DNA of 64,000 nucleotides from CAZYQW01 sp964649825 (lineage in GTDB: Bacteria > Planctomycetota > B15-G4 > JADJEK01): the NCBI GenBank assembly GCA_964649825.1, contig CAZYQW010000077.1, positions 1 to 64,000 of the forward strand, read 5' to 3'. Made by a program: the position numbers and the translations under genes. Each line of letters opens with the position of its first letter. Within the stretch, counting starts at the first letter, position 1. Shown here in pieces: positions 53,468-62,197 of this stretch. Below the pieces are notes generated by a model. It worked only from the letters and a program-made list of their open reading frames with translations, did no database searches and had not been told where the DNA came from.

Positions 53468-55242
53468 CCGCGCGGGCGCAGGCGGAGCGTGGCGTCGCCG
53501 AGGACCGACCAGAAGTACGAGCGCTTGCGTCCGATGTCGCCGCCGGCCGCGTCCCAGCTCGCCGCGCGCGACTCCTCGTCGAAGTAGCGCATCCACGCCT
53601 CGCCGACGCATCGCCCCTCGGCGAGCGCGTCCGCGAACCCGGCCGGCTCGTCGTAGAACACCTTCGCCCGCCCGACGAGCGCCACGCCGCTGGCGAAGAA
53701 GAGGAGCGACGCGGCGCCGTTCTTGCGCCCGTAGCGCTCGTCCCACCAGGGGCCGTGCTCCGCGGCGGCCGGCGAGATCGCCTCGCACCCGGTGTGCAGG
53801 TAGATCGCGGGCGCGGTCGCGCCGCCCGCCTCGAAACGTGCGCGCAGCACGTCGAACCCGAGGCGCCCGTGACGCGCCGACGCTTCGAGGGTCGTGACGA
53901 GCGCGCCGTCTCGCTTCTCCCAGGCGGCAATCGACCCGGCGAACTGCGCGTCGAGCGCGCTCGGGTCGCAGGCGTCGAAGAGCGATCCGTGGCGATCGCT
54001 GTGGGCGCGCACCGTCCGCAGCGCGGCGGGACGGTCGAACCAATCGAGCGCGGCGGCGAGCGTGGGCGTGCCGTGCACGTCGAGGTCCTGGTTGGCGCCC
54101 CGCCAGTCGTTCGCGGCACGCTCGAGCGCGCGATACCCGGACGGCAGCGCGTGCGCGAGCGACGCGGGTCGGAACGACGTCGCGTCGGGGTCGGTGCGGT
54201 AGCGATGGTTCCGCGCGAAGTAGTCGACGAGGAGGCGGAGCTCGAGGCCGGGGTCGAACGCGAGCGGATCACCAGTCCCCGCCGCGTCGGCCGCGACTGC
54301 GCGCGGCCGTCCCTCGTCGTCGACGAAGGGCGGACGGGGGCTGAGCGCCACCCCGCGTGCGTTGACGCGCGACACGAAGACGTCGGGCCGCGCGATCACG
54401 TTCGGGCGCTCGCGATCGGTGGCCGCGCACTCCTCGTCCCGGTCGCGGTCGCGCGGGATGACGTGGACCGCGGTGACGCGACCCTCCACGTCGATCACCT
54501 CGCGCACGTCGAGCTGCCCGTCGTTGACGTGGAAGAAATCCTCGTACGTGACGCTCCCCCGCTCGAACGCCTCGGGCACGCCGCCCGCCTCGGGCACGCC
54601 GCCGGGGAAGACCGCGTAGAGCGTCGGCAGGCGCTCGCGCGGCTCGGCGTAGAGCTGCTCCCACGCGCCGTCGAGGTCGGCGAGCACGAGGTCGCAGGTA
54701 TGGGCGACGTCCTCGGCCACGGTGCGCAGGTAATCGACCGGCTCGCGAAACGCGACCTCGCGATCGGTATGGACGTTCAGCGTCAGCGGCGTCCGCTTGC
54801 GCCAGTTGCAGGAACGGACGAGGTACGCCTCGGGAAACGCGCCGACGAGCACCGCCCCCGCGAACGACGGGTCGTCCCGCTTCGCCGCACGCAGCATCTC
54901 GCGCAACGCGAGGAGGACGCGGCCGTCCCGATGACCGCCCTCGGTCGAGAGCTCGACCGCGAGGAGCTCGGGGCGGAAGCCGTCCTGGATCAGGTCGCCG
55001 GCGTACGTCGCGAGCGACGGCCGCAGCGCGCCAGCGGCGAGGAGACGCGACTCGACGAGGACGAGGACCGCCGCGCCCTCGGCCGACCGCGGCGCGTCGA
55101 TCGGCGCGACCGAGACGATCTCGACCACGCCGTCGCCGTCGTGGTCGAAGCGGGAGAACGAGGACCAGTCGACGGCGGCACGAACCGCCGACTGGATGAC
55201 GAGCGAGAGTGCAACCGCGATCGCCTCCCTCGGCATCGTCAC
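53452..55242 (-). CDS. Putative secreted clan CD (C25/caspase-like) cysteine peptidase
   Basis: The 596-aa product starts at a GTG (55242) with GGGAGG eight bases upstream and has a signal peptide (AIAVALSLVIQSAVRAAVDW). An EF-hand-like FDHDGDGVVEIV follows. Landmarks of gingipain-type peptidases are FAGAVLVGAFPEAYLVRSCN, the possible catalytic His in RTVRAHSDRHGSLF, a possible catalytic Cys in IYLHTGCEAISP, and a C-terminal block (GAASLLFFASGVALVGRAKV, KRSYFWSVLGDATLRL) like the GDPTL end of C25 domains. The His-Gly and Cys motifs are seen, but assignment to C25 is inferred. It precedes a POT peptide transporter gene on the plus-strand map and is downstream of it in transcription, by 16 bases. 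Confidence 0.65.
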   Translation of the reverse strand: MTMPREAIAVALSLVIQSAVRAAVDWSSFSRFDHDGDGVVEIVSVAPIDAPRSAEGAAVLVLVESRLLAAGALRPSLATYAGDLIQDGFRPELLAVELSTEGGHRDGRVLLALREMLRAAKRDDPSFAGAVLVGAFPEAYLVRSCNWRKRTPLTLNVHTDREVAFREPVDYLRTVAEDVAHTCDLVLADLDGAWEQLYAEPRERLPTLYAVFPGGVPEAGGVPEAFERGSVTYEDFFHVNDGQLDVREVIDVEGRVTAVHVIPRDRDRDEECAATDRERPNVIARPDVFVSRVNARGVALSPRPPFVDDEGRPRAVAADAAGTGDPLAFDPGLELRLLVDYFARNHRYRTDPDATSFRPASLAHALPSGYRALERAANDWRGANQDLDVHGTPTLAAALDWFDRPAALRTVRAHSDRHGSLFDACDPSALDAQFAGSIAAWEKRDGALVTTLEASARHGRLGFDVLRARFEAGGATAPAIYLHTGCEAISPAAAEHGPWWDERYGRKNGAASLLFFASGVALVGRAKVFYDEPAGFADALAEGRCVGEAWMRYFDEESRAASWDAAGGDIGRKRSYFWSVLGDATLRLRPRGHASR

Positions 55243-55258
55243 TTTCGCGTCCTCCCGG

Positions 55259-56791
55259 CTACTTGATGCCGTGCATCAACTTGTTGATGAGCCGCGAGAG
55301 GATGAGGAGCAACGCGCCGGCCGCGAGCACGTAGTAGAAGATCGGCTGATACGCGGTGGTGTAGTTCGCGATCGGAACGGCGGCGTCGTCGCCCACGCCC
55401 TCGGTCTTGCCGGCGAGGGCCGAGATCAGCCCCGCCATGTACTGCGCCATGGAGATCGAGAGGAACCACGCGCCCATCACGAAGCCGGTCATCCGTTCCG
55501 GCGCGAGCTTGGTGACCATCGACAAACCGACGGGAGAAAGGCACAGCTCGCCGGTCGTATGGAGGAAGTAGAGCAGGACGAGCATCAAGAACGGCACGCG
55601 TCCGCTCGGTCCGATCATGTGCTCGATCGCGTAGATGATCACGCCGAAGCCGAGCGCGACCTGGATCAGGCCCAGTCCAAACTTGGCCGGAATCGACGGG
55701 TTCGCGTTCTTCCGCGCGAGCGTCACCCACAGCCACGCGAAGACCGGGCCGAGGGCGACGATGAAGACCGGATTGACCGACTGGAACCACTCGAAGAGGA
55801 AGTCGAAATCACTGAACCACAGGTCGATGTGGGGCATCCGCACGTAGTCGCGAGCGAAGAAGTTTAACGAATTGCCCGCCTGCTCGAAGCAGGACCAGAA
55901 GATCGTGTTCGCGAACAACAGGATCAGCAGCGCGAACATACGGTCGCGAACGATGGCGCCGTCCTTGAAGCCCGTGTACAGCAGGATGCCGACGATGATC
56001 GCGGCGAGGCCCATGAGGATGTGACCGGCCACCTCCTGCTTCGCGAGCATCCCGTAGACGAGCGGCGTCGCGATGATGCATCCGAGGATGGTCAGCACCA
56101 CGGGTCCCGGCCCGCTCCGCCCCTCCGGCGGCGCGCCATGTCCTTCGAGTCGATGCTTGCCGAAGTAGAAGGTCAGCATACCCGCGAGCATGCCAATACC
56201 CGCGAGACCGAACCCCCACCGATAGTCGGGGATCGGCTCGCCGGCTTCGTTCAATTGCCCGAGCATCTGCGGAATCCAGCGCGAGGCGCCGGCACAGACC
56301 AGCGGCGCGATCAAGGCGCCGATGTTGATCCCCATGTAGAAGATCGTGAACCCGGAATCCCGGCGCGGGTCGCCCTGCTTGTAGAGCTTCCCGACGAGGC
56401 TCGAGATGTTGGGCTTGAAGAGCCCGTTTCCCACGACGATCAGCGCGAGCCCCATGAGGAACGCGGACTCGTTCCGGACGATCAGCGCGAACTCTCCAAC
56501 CGCCATGATCAATCCGCCGAGCAGGATCGAGCGGCGATAGCCGATCACCTTGTCCGCGACGTAGCCGCCGAAGATCCCCGTGGCGTACACGAGGGCCGTG
56601 AACGCCCCGTACGAGAGCGACGCTTCCTCTTGTGCCTTGCCGAACGCGTCGACGACGTAGACCGCGAGCAACGCGCGCATGCCGTAGTAGCAGAAGCGCT
56701 CCCACAGCTCAGCGAAGAACATCATGTAGAGGCCGGGTGGATGTCCCTCCGGCACCTCCTCCGGAGAGAGAGAAGCGTACTCGTCGCTCAC
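55259..56791 (-). CDS. POT family proton-dependent oligopeptide transporter
   Basis: The 510-aa membrane protein of the PTR2/POT branch of the major facilitator superfamily starts at a GTG (56791) with GGGAGG upstream. The family signature is complete: FAELWERFCYYGMRALLAVY (ExxERFxYYG), the GGYVADKVIGYRRSILLGGL loop, GNGLFKPNISSLVGKLY, FTIFYMGINIGALIAPLVCA, and near the C-terminus TTGELCLSPVGLSMVTKLAP. It imports di- and tripeptides with protons. The secreted peptidase-like gene follows in the same direction after 16 bases, so import and extracellular proteolysis could be linked. A second POT gene lies divergently at 57521. Confidence 0.95.
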   Translation of the reverse strand: MSDEYASLSPEEVPEGHPPGLYMMFFAELWERFCYYGMRALLAVYVVDAFGKAQEEASLSYGAFTALVYATGIFGGYVADKVIGYRRSILLGGLIMAVGEFALIVRNESAFLMGLALIVVGNGLFKPNISSLVGKLYKQGDPRRDSGFTIFYMGINIGALIAPLVCAGASRWIPQMLGQLNEAGEPIPDYRWGFGLAGIGMLAGMLTFYFGKHRLEGHGAPPEGRSGPGPVVLTILGCIIATPLVYGMLAKQEVAGHILMGLAAIIVGILLYTGFKDGAIVRDRMFALLILLFANTIFWSCFEQAGNSLNFFARDYVRMPHIDLWFSDFDFLFEWFQSVNPVFIVALGPVFAWLWVTLARKNANPSIPAKFGLGLIQVALGFGVIIYAIEHMIGPSGRVPFLMLVLLYFLHTTGELCLSPVGLSMVTKLAPERMTGFVMGAWFLSISMAQYMAGLISALAGKTEGVGDDAAVPIANYTTAYQPIFYYVLAAGALLLILSRLINKLMHGIK

Positions 56792-56903
56792 GCGAACCTC
56801 CCGAATCGGGTTGACCGTCGCATGGATACGGCAGTGCCCACGCGCCGCGATCTCGCGTTTCTACCGTGTCGCGGAGCCCTTGGGAAGTCAGCGACGGTTC
56901 TCC

Positions 56904-57293
56904 TCATACCGTATCGCTCGGCGCGGCGAGCGCGCCCTGCTCGCGCGTGATCGCCCCCAGCACCACGTCGCGATTCAGCGACGCGAGGTACCAGCGCACG
57001 AACCGCACGATCACGCCCTCGCGCCGCGTGCGCTTGCGCAGCGTGTCGGCGGCCAGGCACAACGCGGCGCGGACGATGTGCTCGGGGGGCACGTCCTCGA
57101 ACCGGTGCGCGGCCCACGTGTCGGTCACGGCGTCGGTCGCGACGTCGGTCGCGGTCTTCCCCTCGAGGATGCGATTGTCCCGGAACGACGGGTAACGCAC
57201 CTCGATGAGCTCGGCGACCATCGCCACCACGACGTCGAAACGGGCGCCGTGCGCGTCCCCTCTCACGAGACGAAACGAGACCGCGTGCACCAT
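56904..57293 (-). CDS. Hypothetical protein between the two POT genes
   Basis: The product is 129 aa when started at the ATG at 57293, which has a GGAGG site five bases upstream. The longer open frame from 57458 has random-looking sequence. The product is soluble, with an acidic-basic pattern (FDVVVAMVAELIEVRYPSFR, THRKR-like stretches, IVRFVRWYLASLNRDVVLGA) and no known motif or signal. Codon usage has GC-rich third positions like its neighbours, which supports it as a real gene. The function is unknown. It lies between two divergently placed peptide transporters, but a link is not shown. Confidence 0.55.
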   Translation of the reverse strand: MVHAVSFRLVRGDAHGARFDVVVAMVAELIEVRYPSFRDNRILEGKTATDVATDAVTDTWAAHRFEDVPPEHIVRAALCLAADTLRKRTRREGVIVRFVRWYLASLNRDVVLGAITREQGALAAPSDTV

Positions 57294-57520
57294 GGAGCCT
57301 CCGATTCGGCGCGGCCGGGGAGGTCGAATCGCAGCGAGGCGGTTCTCGACGTCCCCGCACGTGACAAGACCCCGCGCGAAGAAGCACGAGATCGACGGAT
57401 TCTCACAAAAAAACTCCGGCTTCGCACGGGGTTCCCGGCGGAGGGTTCCCGCCGTCACACCGGCCTTCTACGATGCGCCCCCCAGTCCATCCACCCCTCA
57501 TAGGTCGAGGAGAAGAACGC

Positions 57521-59476
57521 GTGCTGACCGGACACCCCAAAGGGCTCTACCGCCTCTTCTTCATCGAGATGTGGGAACGCCTCGCGTTCTACACGATGGT
57601 CGGGATCCTCCTGCTCTACGCGACCGACACGGAGAGCGGCGGCCTCGGGATGCCGAAGGCGGTCGGCAACGAGATCTATGGGCTCTACCTCGCGTTCGTC
57701 TACTTCACGCCCTACCTCGGGGGTCTGCTCGCGGACCGGTTCCTCGGGTACCGGAAAGCGGTTCTCATCGGCGGCGGGTTCTTCACCACGGGGTTCTTCC
57801 TGCTCGCGGCCGGGCAGAGCTGGACCTTCGTCACCGGCCTCGTCTGCCTGTGCATCGGCAACGGCTTCTTCAAACCGAACATCTCGGCGATGGTGGGCAA
57901 CCTGTACGAACGCGGGGACCCGAAGCGCGACGCCGGGTTCAACATCTTCTACATGGGGATCAACATCGGCGCGTTCATCGCGAACTTCCTCGCCGCGATC
58001 ATGCGCAACGAGTTCTTCTGGGAGGCGATCTTCCTGGCCGCCGGGGTGGGCATGCTGATCGGCATCACGATCCTGCTCGCGAGCTGGAAGGTCCTGGAGC
58101 GTGCGGACCGCGTCCCCGGCACGAACCCCGAGGACACGCCGTTCGGCGAGATCATGCGGAAGATCCTCGGGCCGGCGCTGGCGGTCGGCGTGCTCGGCTG
58201 GGCCGTCGCGGAATACTTGCTCCCCGCGTCGGTCACGAAGCTCGTGCGGCCGTCCGACATCGGCTTCCTGGTCGGAGCGATCCCGATCATCCTGTTCTTC
58301 ATGCGCCTCTCGCACCGCGCTACCACGGACGAGAAGCCGGGATTGCTCGCGCTGCTGCCGATCTACGTGGCCGGCGGAACCTTCTTCATGGTGCTGCATC
58401 TGAACGGCAGCGCGATGACGACCTGGGCCAAGGACAACACGGAACGTCAACTCGGCATCGCCGACCCCATCGTCGTCGTGGCCGGTGCGCTGCCGTGGTT
58501 CGCCGGCGACGCCTACCCCGGCTACTACAAGAACGCGGACGGCGACGTCCTGCGCCCCCATCGGGCGACGCTGCTTCCGCTCGCGATCGATGACCAGGCG
58601 AAGATGTTCGGCCAGAAGCGCATGGACATGGCGAACCTCGCCAACCTGCGCGGGCGGCTCCCCGCGGACGTCGTCGCCGAGAAGCTGCCGCTCTCCGACG
58701 AACTCTCCGCCGAGCAGAAGGAGTGGAAGAAGTACAGCGTCGACGTCTACGCCGAGGTGACCATCAAGGAGGACACCGACTCGCACGGCCTTCCCGTCGT
58801 GACGGTCGAGGTCGCCGACGGGGCCGAGGTGTTGGAACGTGTCGCGTTCGTGAGGGCGATGGACGACCGGCGATTCCCGACCTACCTCGTGACGCCCGAC
58901 CAGTTCGAGGCGCTCTATCGAGGAGACCCGCCGACCCTCGACGAGCCGGGCGTCTACCTTCGCACCGCCAACGCAGAGTTGTATCAGTCCTGGAACGCGC
59001 TCTTCGTGGTCCTCTTCACCCCGTTCGTGATGCTCTTCTTCGCCCGCCTGATTCGTCGCGGCGTGGACTTCAGCACCGCGCGCAAGGTGTTCGCGGGGAT
59101 GGTGATCACGGCGCTCTCCGCGTTGTTCATGGTGGTCGCGGGCTTCGTGTCGGACAACGGCGCGGAGAAGGTGAGCGGCCTGTGGCTGATGGGCTTCTAC
59201 TGCATCGTCACCGTCGGCGAGCTGTTCCTCTCGCCGATGGCCTTGTCGCTCGTCACGAAGCTGAGCCCGAAGCGCTTCGTCGGGCTCACGATGGGCGGAT
59301 GGTTCTTCGCGACCGCGGTGGGCAACAAGTTCTCCGGCTTCCTCGGCGTGCTGCAGGGCGCGATGACCCCGGCGATGTTCTTCCTGGTGATCGCGATCGC
59401 CGTGTCGCTCGTCGCCGCGTTCATCTTCGCGCTGCTTCCCAAGCTCGACGCCGCCATCAAGAAGTACGGCGCCTGA
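57521..59476 (+). CDS. POT family oligopeptide transporter with a large hydrophilic insert
   Basis: The product is 651 aa when started at the GTG at 57521, which has GAGGAG eight bases upstream. An ATG at 57473 would add 16 residues without a good site. The POT signature is present: FFIEMWERLAFYTMVGILLL, GGLLADRFLGYRKAVLIGGG, GNGFFKPNISAMVGNLYERG, FNIFYMGINIGAFIANFLAA and the C-terminal TVGELFLSPMALSLVTKLSP. A hydrophilic stretch of about 180 residues (roughly 310-490), including charged and beta-rich sequence (WKKYSVDVYAEVTIKEDTDS), lies between membrane helices. This is much larger than in most bacterial POT proteins and makes the protein about 140 residues longer than its neighbour. Confidence 0.93.
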   Translation: MLTGHPKGLYRLFFIEMWERLAFYTMVGILLLYATDTESGGLGMPKAVGNEIYGLYLAFVYFTPYLGGLLADRFLGYRKAVLIGGGFFTTGFFLLAAGQSWTFVTGLVCLCIGNGFFKPNISAMVGNLYERGDPKRDAGFNIFYMGINIGAFIANFLAAIMRNEFFWEAIFLAAGVGMLIGITILLASWKVLERADRVPGTNPEDTPFGEIMRKILGPALAVGVLGWAVAEYLLPASVTKLVRPSDIGFLVGAIPIILFFMRLSHRATTDEKPGLLALLPIYVAGGTFFMVLHLNGSAMTTWAKDNTERQLGIADPIVVVAGALPWFAGDAYPGYYKNADGDVLRPHRATLLPLAIDDQAKMFGQKRMDMANLANLRGRLPADVVAEKLPLSDELSAEQKEWKKYSVDVYAEVTIKEDTDSHGLPVVTVEVADGAEVLERVAFVRAMDDRRFPTYLVTPDQFEALYRGDPPTLDEPGVYLRTANAELYQSWNALFVVLFTPFVMLFFARLIRRGVDFSTARKVFAGMVITALSALFMVVAGFVSDNGAEKVSGLWLMGFYCIVTVGELFLSPMALSLVTKLSPKRFVGLTMGGWFFATAVGNKFSGFLGVLQGAMTPAMFFLVIAIAVSLVAAFIFALLPKLDAAIKKYGA

Positions 59477-59492
59477 CCGAGACTCGACTCGA

Positions 59493-59532
59493 CGCCCGGG
59501 CCCCGACACCAGGCGAGGAGGGGGCCCGGGCG
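59493..59532. terminator. Strong bidirectional terminator-like hairpin
   Basis: A perfect 12-bp inverted repeat, CGCCCGGGCCCC (59493-59504) and GGGGCCCGGGCG (59521-59532), with a 16-base loop. It fills the 60-base gap between the convergent POT gene (stop at 59476) and the YihY gene (stop at 59537). Confidence 0.7.
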
Positions 59533-59536
59533 CCGG

Positions 59537-61018
59537 TCACGCCGGCGCGCCGGGCATCCGCTCCACGACGTCGCGCATGGAGAGGTTGTGATCCGATCGC
59601 TCCGCGTCGCGCCGCAGGCCGGCGAGGAGACCGAGGACGTCGTTTCCGTCGGAGGGTTCGTCCTCGTGGCCGCGCACGGCGTCGAGCACGCGTTGAACCG
59701 TGATCTGCTCAAGGTCCCGCGCCGGGATCCAAGCGGCTGTCTCCGCCGAATCCGCCTCGGTCCGCGCGAGCAGCCCGTGATCGACGAGGGGGGCGAGCGC
59801 TTCGGCCACCGCGCTGGGCGCCACCGCGAACCTCGCGGCGAGCGTGGTCGTCGTGAGGACGGGGCCGCCGGTCGCGAACGCGCGCGCGACCTCCGCGATC
59901 GATCGCACGGCCAGCCGTTCGCGCTCCTCGCCGGTGTCGGGCGTGTCTCGCATCTGCTTGCGGTATTCCGGCTCGTACTGATGCGCCCACGCGAGCTGCG
60001 CGCCGAGCAGCACCGTCACCCAGCTGAAGTAGATCCAGACCAAGAAGATCGGGAACGCGGCGAACCCGGCGTAGATCGCGTTGGCCCGAGCCACGCCGAT
60101 CTGGAACTCGACGTGGAGGATCTGGAACAGATGCCAGAGGGAGCCGCCGAGGATCCCCCCCACGAGCGCCGAGACCGGGCTGACGCGCGTGTTCGGCATC
60201 ACCATGTAGAGGAAGCCGAAGGCAACCCAGAGCGCGACGTACGGGATGAGCCGGAACGCGATCGTCAGGACCGGACCGAGGTGGAGATCCTCCGACAGGA
60301 AGTCGACGATCCGGTTGCTCTGCGCGACGCCCATCACCGCGGTGGCGGTGATCACGAGGATCGGCGAGATCACGACGAGAGCGATGTAGTCGGTCACTTT
60401 GCGGATCAGGGAGCGCGCCTGCTGCACGCCCCAGATCCGATTGAAGACGTTCTCGATGCTCGTCAGGAGCTTCACCGCCGTGAACAGGACGAACACGAGA
60501 CCGAGCAAGCCGACGTTCGAGAAGTTCGCGTTGTCCACCGACGCGAGCACCTTCTCGATCGCGTTCTTCAGCGCGGACGTGCTCTCGTCCTCCGCCGCCT
60601 CCACGCCTTGCTCCACGCTGGCGCCGGCCTCGCCTTCCACCGCGGGAGACGCCGGAGGAGGAGGAGGAAGAACGCCGACGTCGCCGAACGTGCGCTCGAC
60701 CCACGGATAGACCGTGTGCTCGACGAGGTGGTCGTACGCGCCGAAGCCCTTCGCCACCGAGAACGCGAGCGCGAGCATCGGCACGAGCGACAGGACGGTG
60801 ATGTAGGTCAGCGCCGACGCGCGGTTGAAGCAGTCGTTCTTGGAGAGCCCACGGACGGCGAGGAAGACGATCCGTGCGATGCGGAAGTTGACCGCACGCC
60901 ACTTCGGCAGCGTCGTGAGATCGACGCTCCAGACCTCGCGCGTGAGGAAGTGCCCGACGGTGGACATCCACCTCGTCACCAGGTTCTGGCCGCCGGTGTC
61001 CGCCTTCTGTTTCGTCAT
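59537..61018 (-). CDS. YihY/BrkB family membrane protein with C-terminal winged-helix-like region
   Basis: The product is 493 aa when started at the ATG at 61018. The YihY core has six membrane helices with family blocks NDCFNRASALTYITVLSLVP, LLGLVFVLFTAVKLLTSIEN, FNRIWGVQQARSLIRKVTDY, LWVAFGFLYMVMPNTRV and GGILGGSLWHLFQILHVEFQ. An acidic, proline-rich loop (PPPPPASPAVEGEAGASVEQ) is inserted between the first helices. The last 130 residues are soluble and resemble a winged helix (LTTTTLAARFAVAPSAVAEA, LVDHGLLART). The role of the family is uncertain. It has been annotated as ribonuclease BN in error. It is divergent from ygfZ with 89 bases between starts. Confidence 0.9.
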   Translation of the reverse strand: MTKQKADTGGQNLVTRWMSTVGHFLTREVWSVDLTTLPKWRAVNFRIARIVFLAVRGLSKNDCFNRASALTYITVLSLVPMLALAFSVAKGFGAYDHLVEHTVYPWVERTFGDVGVLPPPPPASPAVEGEAGASVEQGVEAAEDESTSALKNAIEKVLASVDNANFSNVGLLGLVFVLFTAVKLLTSIENVFNRIWGVQQARSLIRKVTDYIALVVISPILVITATAVMGVAQSNRIVDFLSEDLHLGPVLTIAFRLIPYVALWVAFGFLYMVMPNTRVSPVSALVGGILGGSLWHLFQILHVEFQIGVARANAIYAGFAAFPIFLVWIYFSWVTVLLGAQLAWAHQYEPEYRKQMRDTPDTGEERERLAVRSIAEVARAFATGGPVLTTTTLAARFAVAPSAVAEALAPLVDHGLLARTEADSAETAAWIPARDLEQITVQRVLDAVRGHEDEPSDGNDVLGLLAGLRRDAERSDHNLSMRDVVERMPGAPA

Positions 61019-61107
61019 CGCTCCCGTCCGTCTGTTCGGGTGCACGCCTTGCGGCGCACCTTCGACCGCCGTATCGTGACTTCGATCGGGCCGGAGTTCG
61101 ACACGAA

Positions 61108-62184
61108 ATGACGACCAACCTGCATGACGCCCTCGTCGCGGCGGGCGCCGTCTTCGACGATGATCGTGCCGCGCCCCTTCATTTCGGCGATCCGGCCGCC
61201 GAGGCGAGCGCGGCTCAGGACGCGGTCGTGGTGCACGACGAGTCCGACCACAGGATCTTCGTCGTCACCGGACGAGACCGCGTCGATCTGCTGCAGCGGA
61301 TCTCCTCGAACGATCTGAAGCGCCTCCAACCCGGCCTTGGGCACTACAACTGCTTCACGACGAACAAGGGCAGGATCGTCGATCGCGTGTTCGTGATGGC
61401 GGGTGACGACTCGCTCATGCTGCGGATCAGCCCCGGCCGCGGCGATGACGTCGTTCGTTGGATCGACACCTACACGATCATCGAGGACGTAAAGGTCGCC
61501 GACGTGAGCGACCAGGTGCGGCAGGTCCACCTTCTCGGGCCGCGGGCGGCCGAGCTCGCTCGGGCCGCCGCGGGCGAGAGCGCGACGTCGCTGGTGCAGA
61601 ACGCCTTCTGCGCCGGGATCGGGTTCGGCGTCGACGTCACCGTGGTACGCACCGCCGGTCTCCTCGAGCATCCCGGGTTCCTGTTCCTCGTCGCGGCGGA
61701 CCGCGCCGCCGAGTTCTGGACGTCGCTCGTCGCGGCGGGAGGGGCGTACGGGCTTCGTCCCATCGGGCGCGCCGCGTTCGAGGCCGTACGCGCCCGGTTC
61801 GGCGTCCCGGGGTTCGGCCGCGAGATCACGGAGGATCACCACCCGCTGGAGGCCGGCCTGTGGGACTCGGTCTCGTTCACGAAAGGCTGCTACGTCGGGC
61901 AGGAGGTGATCGCGCGGCTTCGGACGTACGACAAGGTGATGAAGCACCTGTGCCGCCTCCGCCTGTCCGGCCCGGCGGATCGCGACGCGCCGCTGTTCTC
62001 GAACGGCAAGGAGGCGGGCGCGTTGACGACCGTGGCCGGGCCTCCGATCATCGACGGCTGGTACGCGCTCGGCTACGTGAAGAAGCGGGCGATGCAGTCC
62101 GGAGCGCCGCTCCAGGTGGGAGCGGCCGACGCGGCGGTGACGGCGGAAGTGGCGAACGTCGTGCGGCTCGGCGAGACGACCTGA
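61108..62184 (+). CDS. ygfZ: YgfZ/CAF17 family folate-binding Fe-S cluster repair protein
   Basis: The 358-aa product is related to the T-protein of glycine cleavage (GcvT fold). The diagnostic YgfZ motif is present as KGCYVGQEVIARLRTYDKV with its conserved cysteine. Other landmarks are VVTGRDRVDLLQRISSNDLK, GLGHYNCFTTNKGRIVDRVF, HLLGPRAAELA and HHPLEAGLWDSVSFTKGC. YgfZ proteins help assemble or repair iron-sulfur clusters with tetrahydrofolate, in line with the Fe-S-rich respiratory chain of this organism. The stop TGA lies inside a short hairpin (CTGACG/CGTCAG, 62181-62201) 14 bases before the convergent H-NOX chimera gene. Confidence 0.92.
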   Translation: MTTNLHDALVAAGAVFDDDRAAPLHFGDPAAEASAAQDAVVVHDESDHRIFVVTGRDRVDLLQRISSNDLKRLQPGLGHYNCFTTNKGRIVDRVFVMAGDDSLMLRISPGRGDDVVRWIDTYTIIEDVKVADVSDQVRQVHLLGPRAAELARAAAGESATSLVQNAFCAGIGFGVDVTVVRTAGLLEHPGFLFLVAADRAAEFWTSLVAAGGAYGLRPIGRAAFEAVRARFGVPGFGREITEDHHPLEAGLWDSVSFTKGCYVGQEVIARLRTYDKVMKHLCRLRLSGPADRDAPLFSNGKEAGALTTVAGPPIIDGWYALGYVKKRAMQSGAPLQVGAADAAVTAEVANVVRLGETT

Positions 62185-62197
62185 CGGTCGCGCCGCG

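Noticed and set aside
53238..53897. Plus-strand frame of the FAD-oxidase start continuing to 53897
   Set aside because: After about 53400 the product is Arg/Pro/Thr-rich shadow sequence opposite the clan CD-like gene. Only the first part is homologous to oxidases.
59537..61018. Ribonuclease BN as the product name
   Set aside because: The sequence is an integral membrane YihY/BrkB protein with no nuclease motif. The RNase BN name is a historical misannotation.
61079..61107. Glycine riboswitch upstream of a GcvT-like gene
   Set aside because: The gene is ygfZ, not gcvT, and the short leader has no room for or sign of the tandem aptamer.
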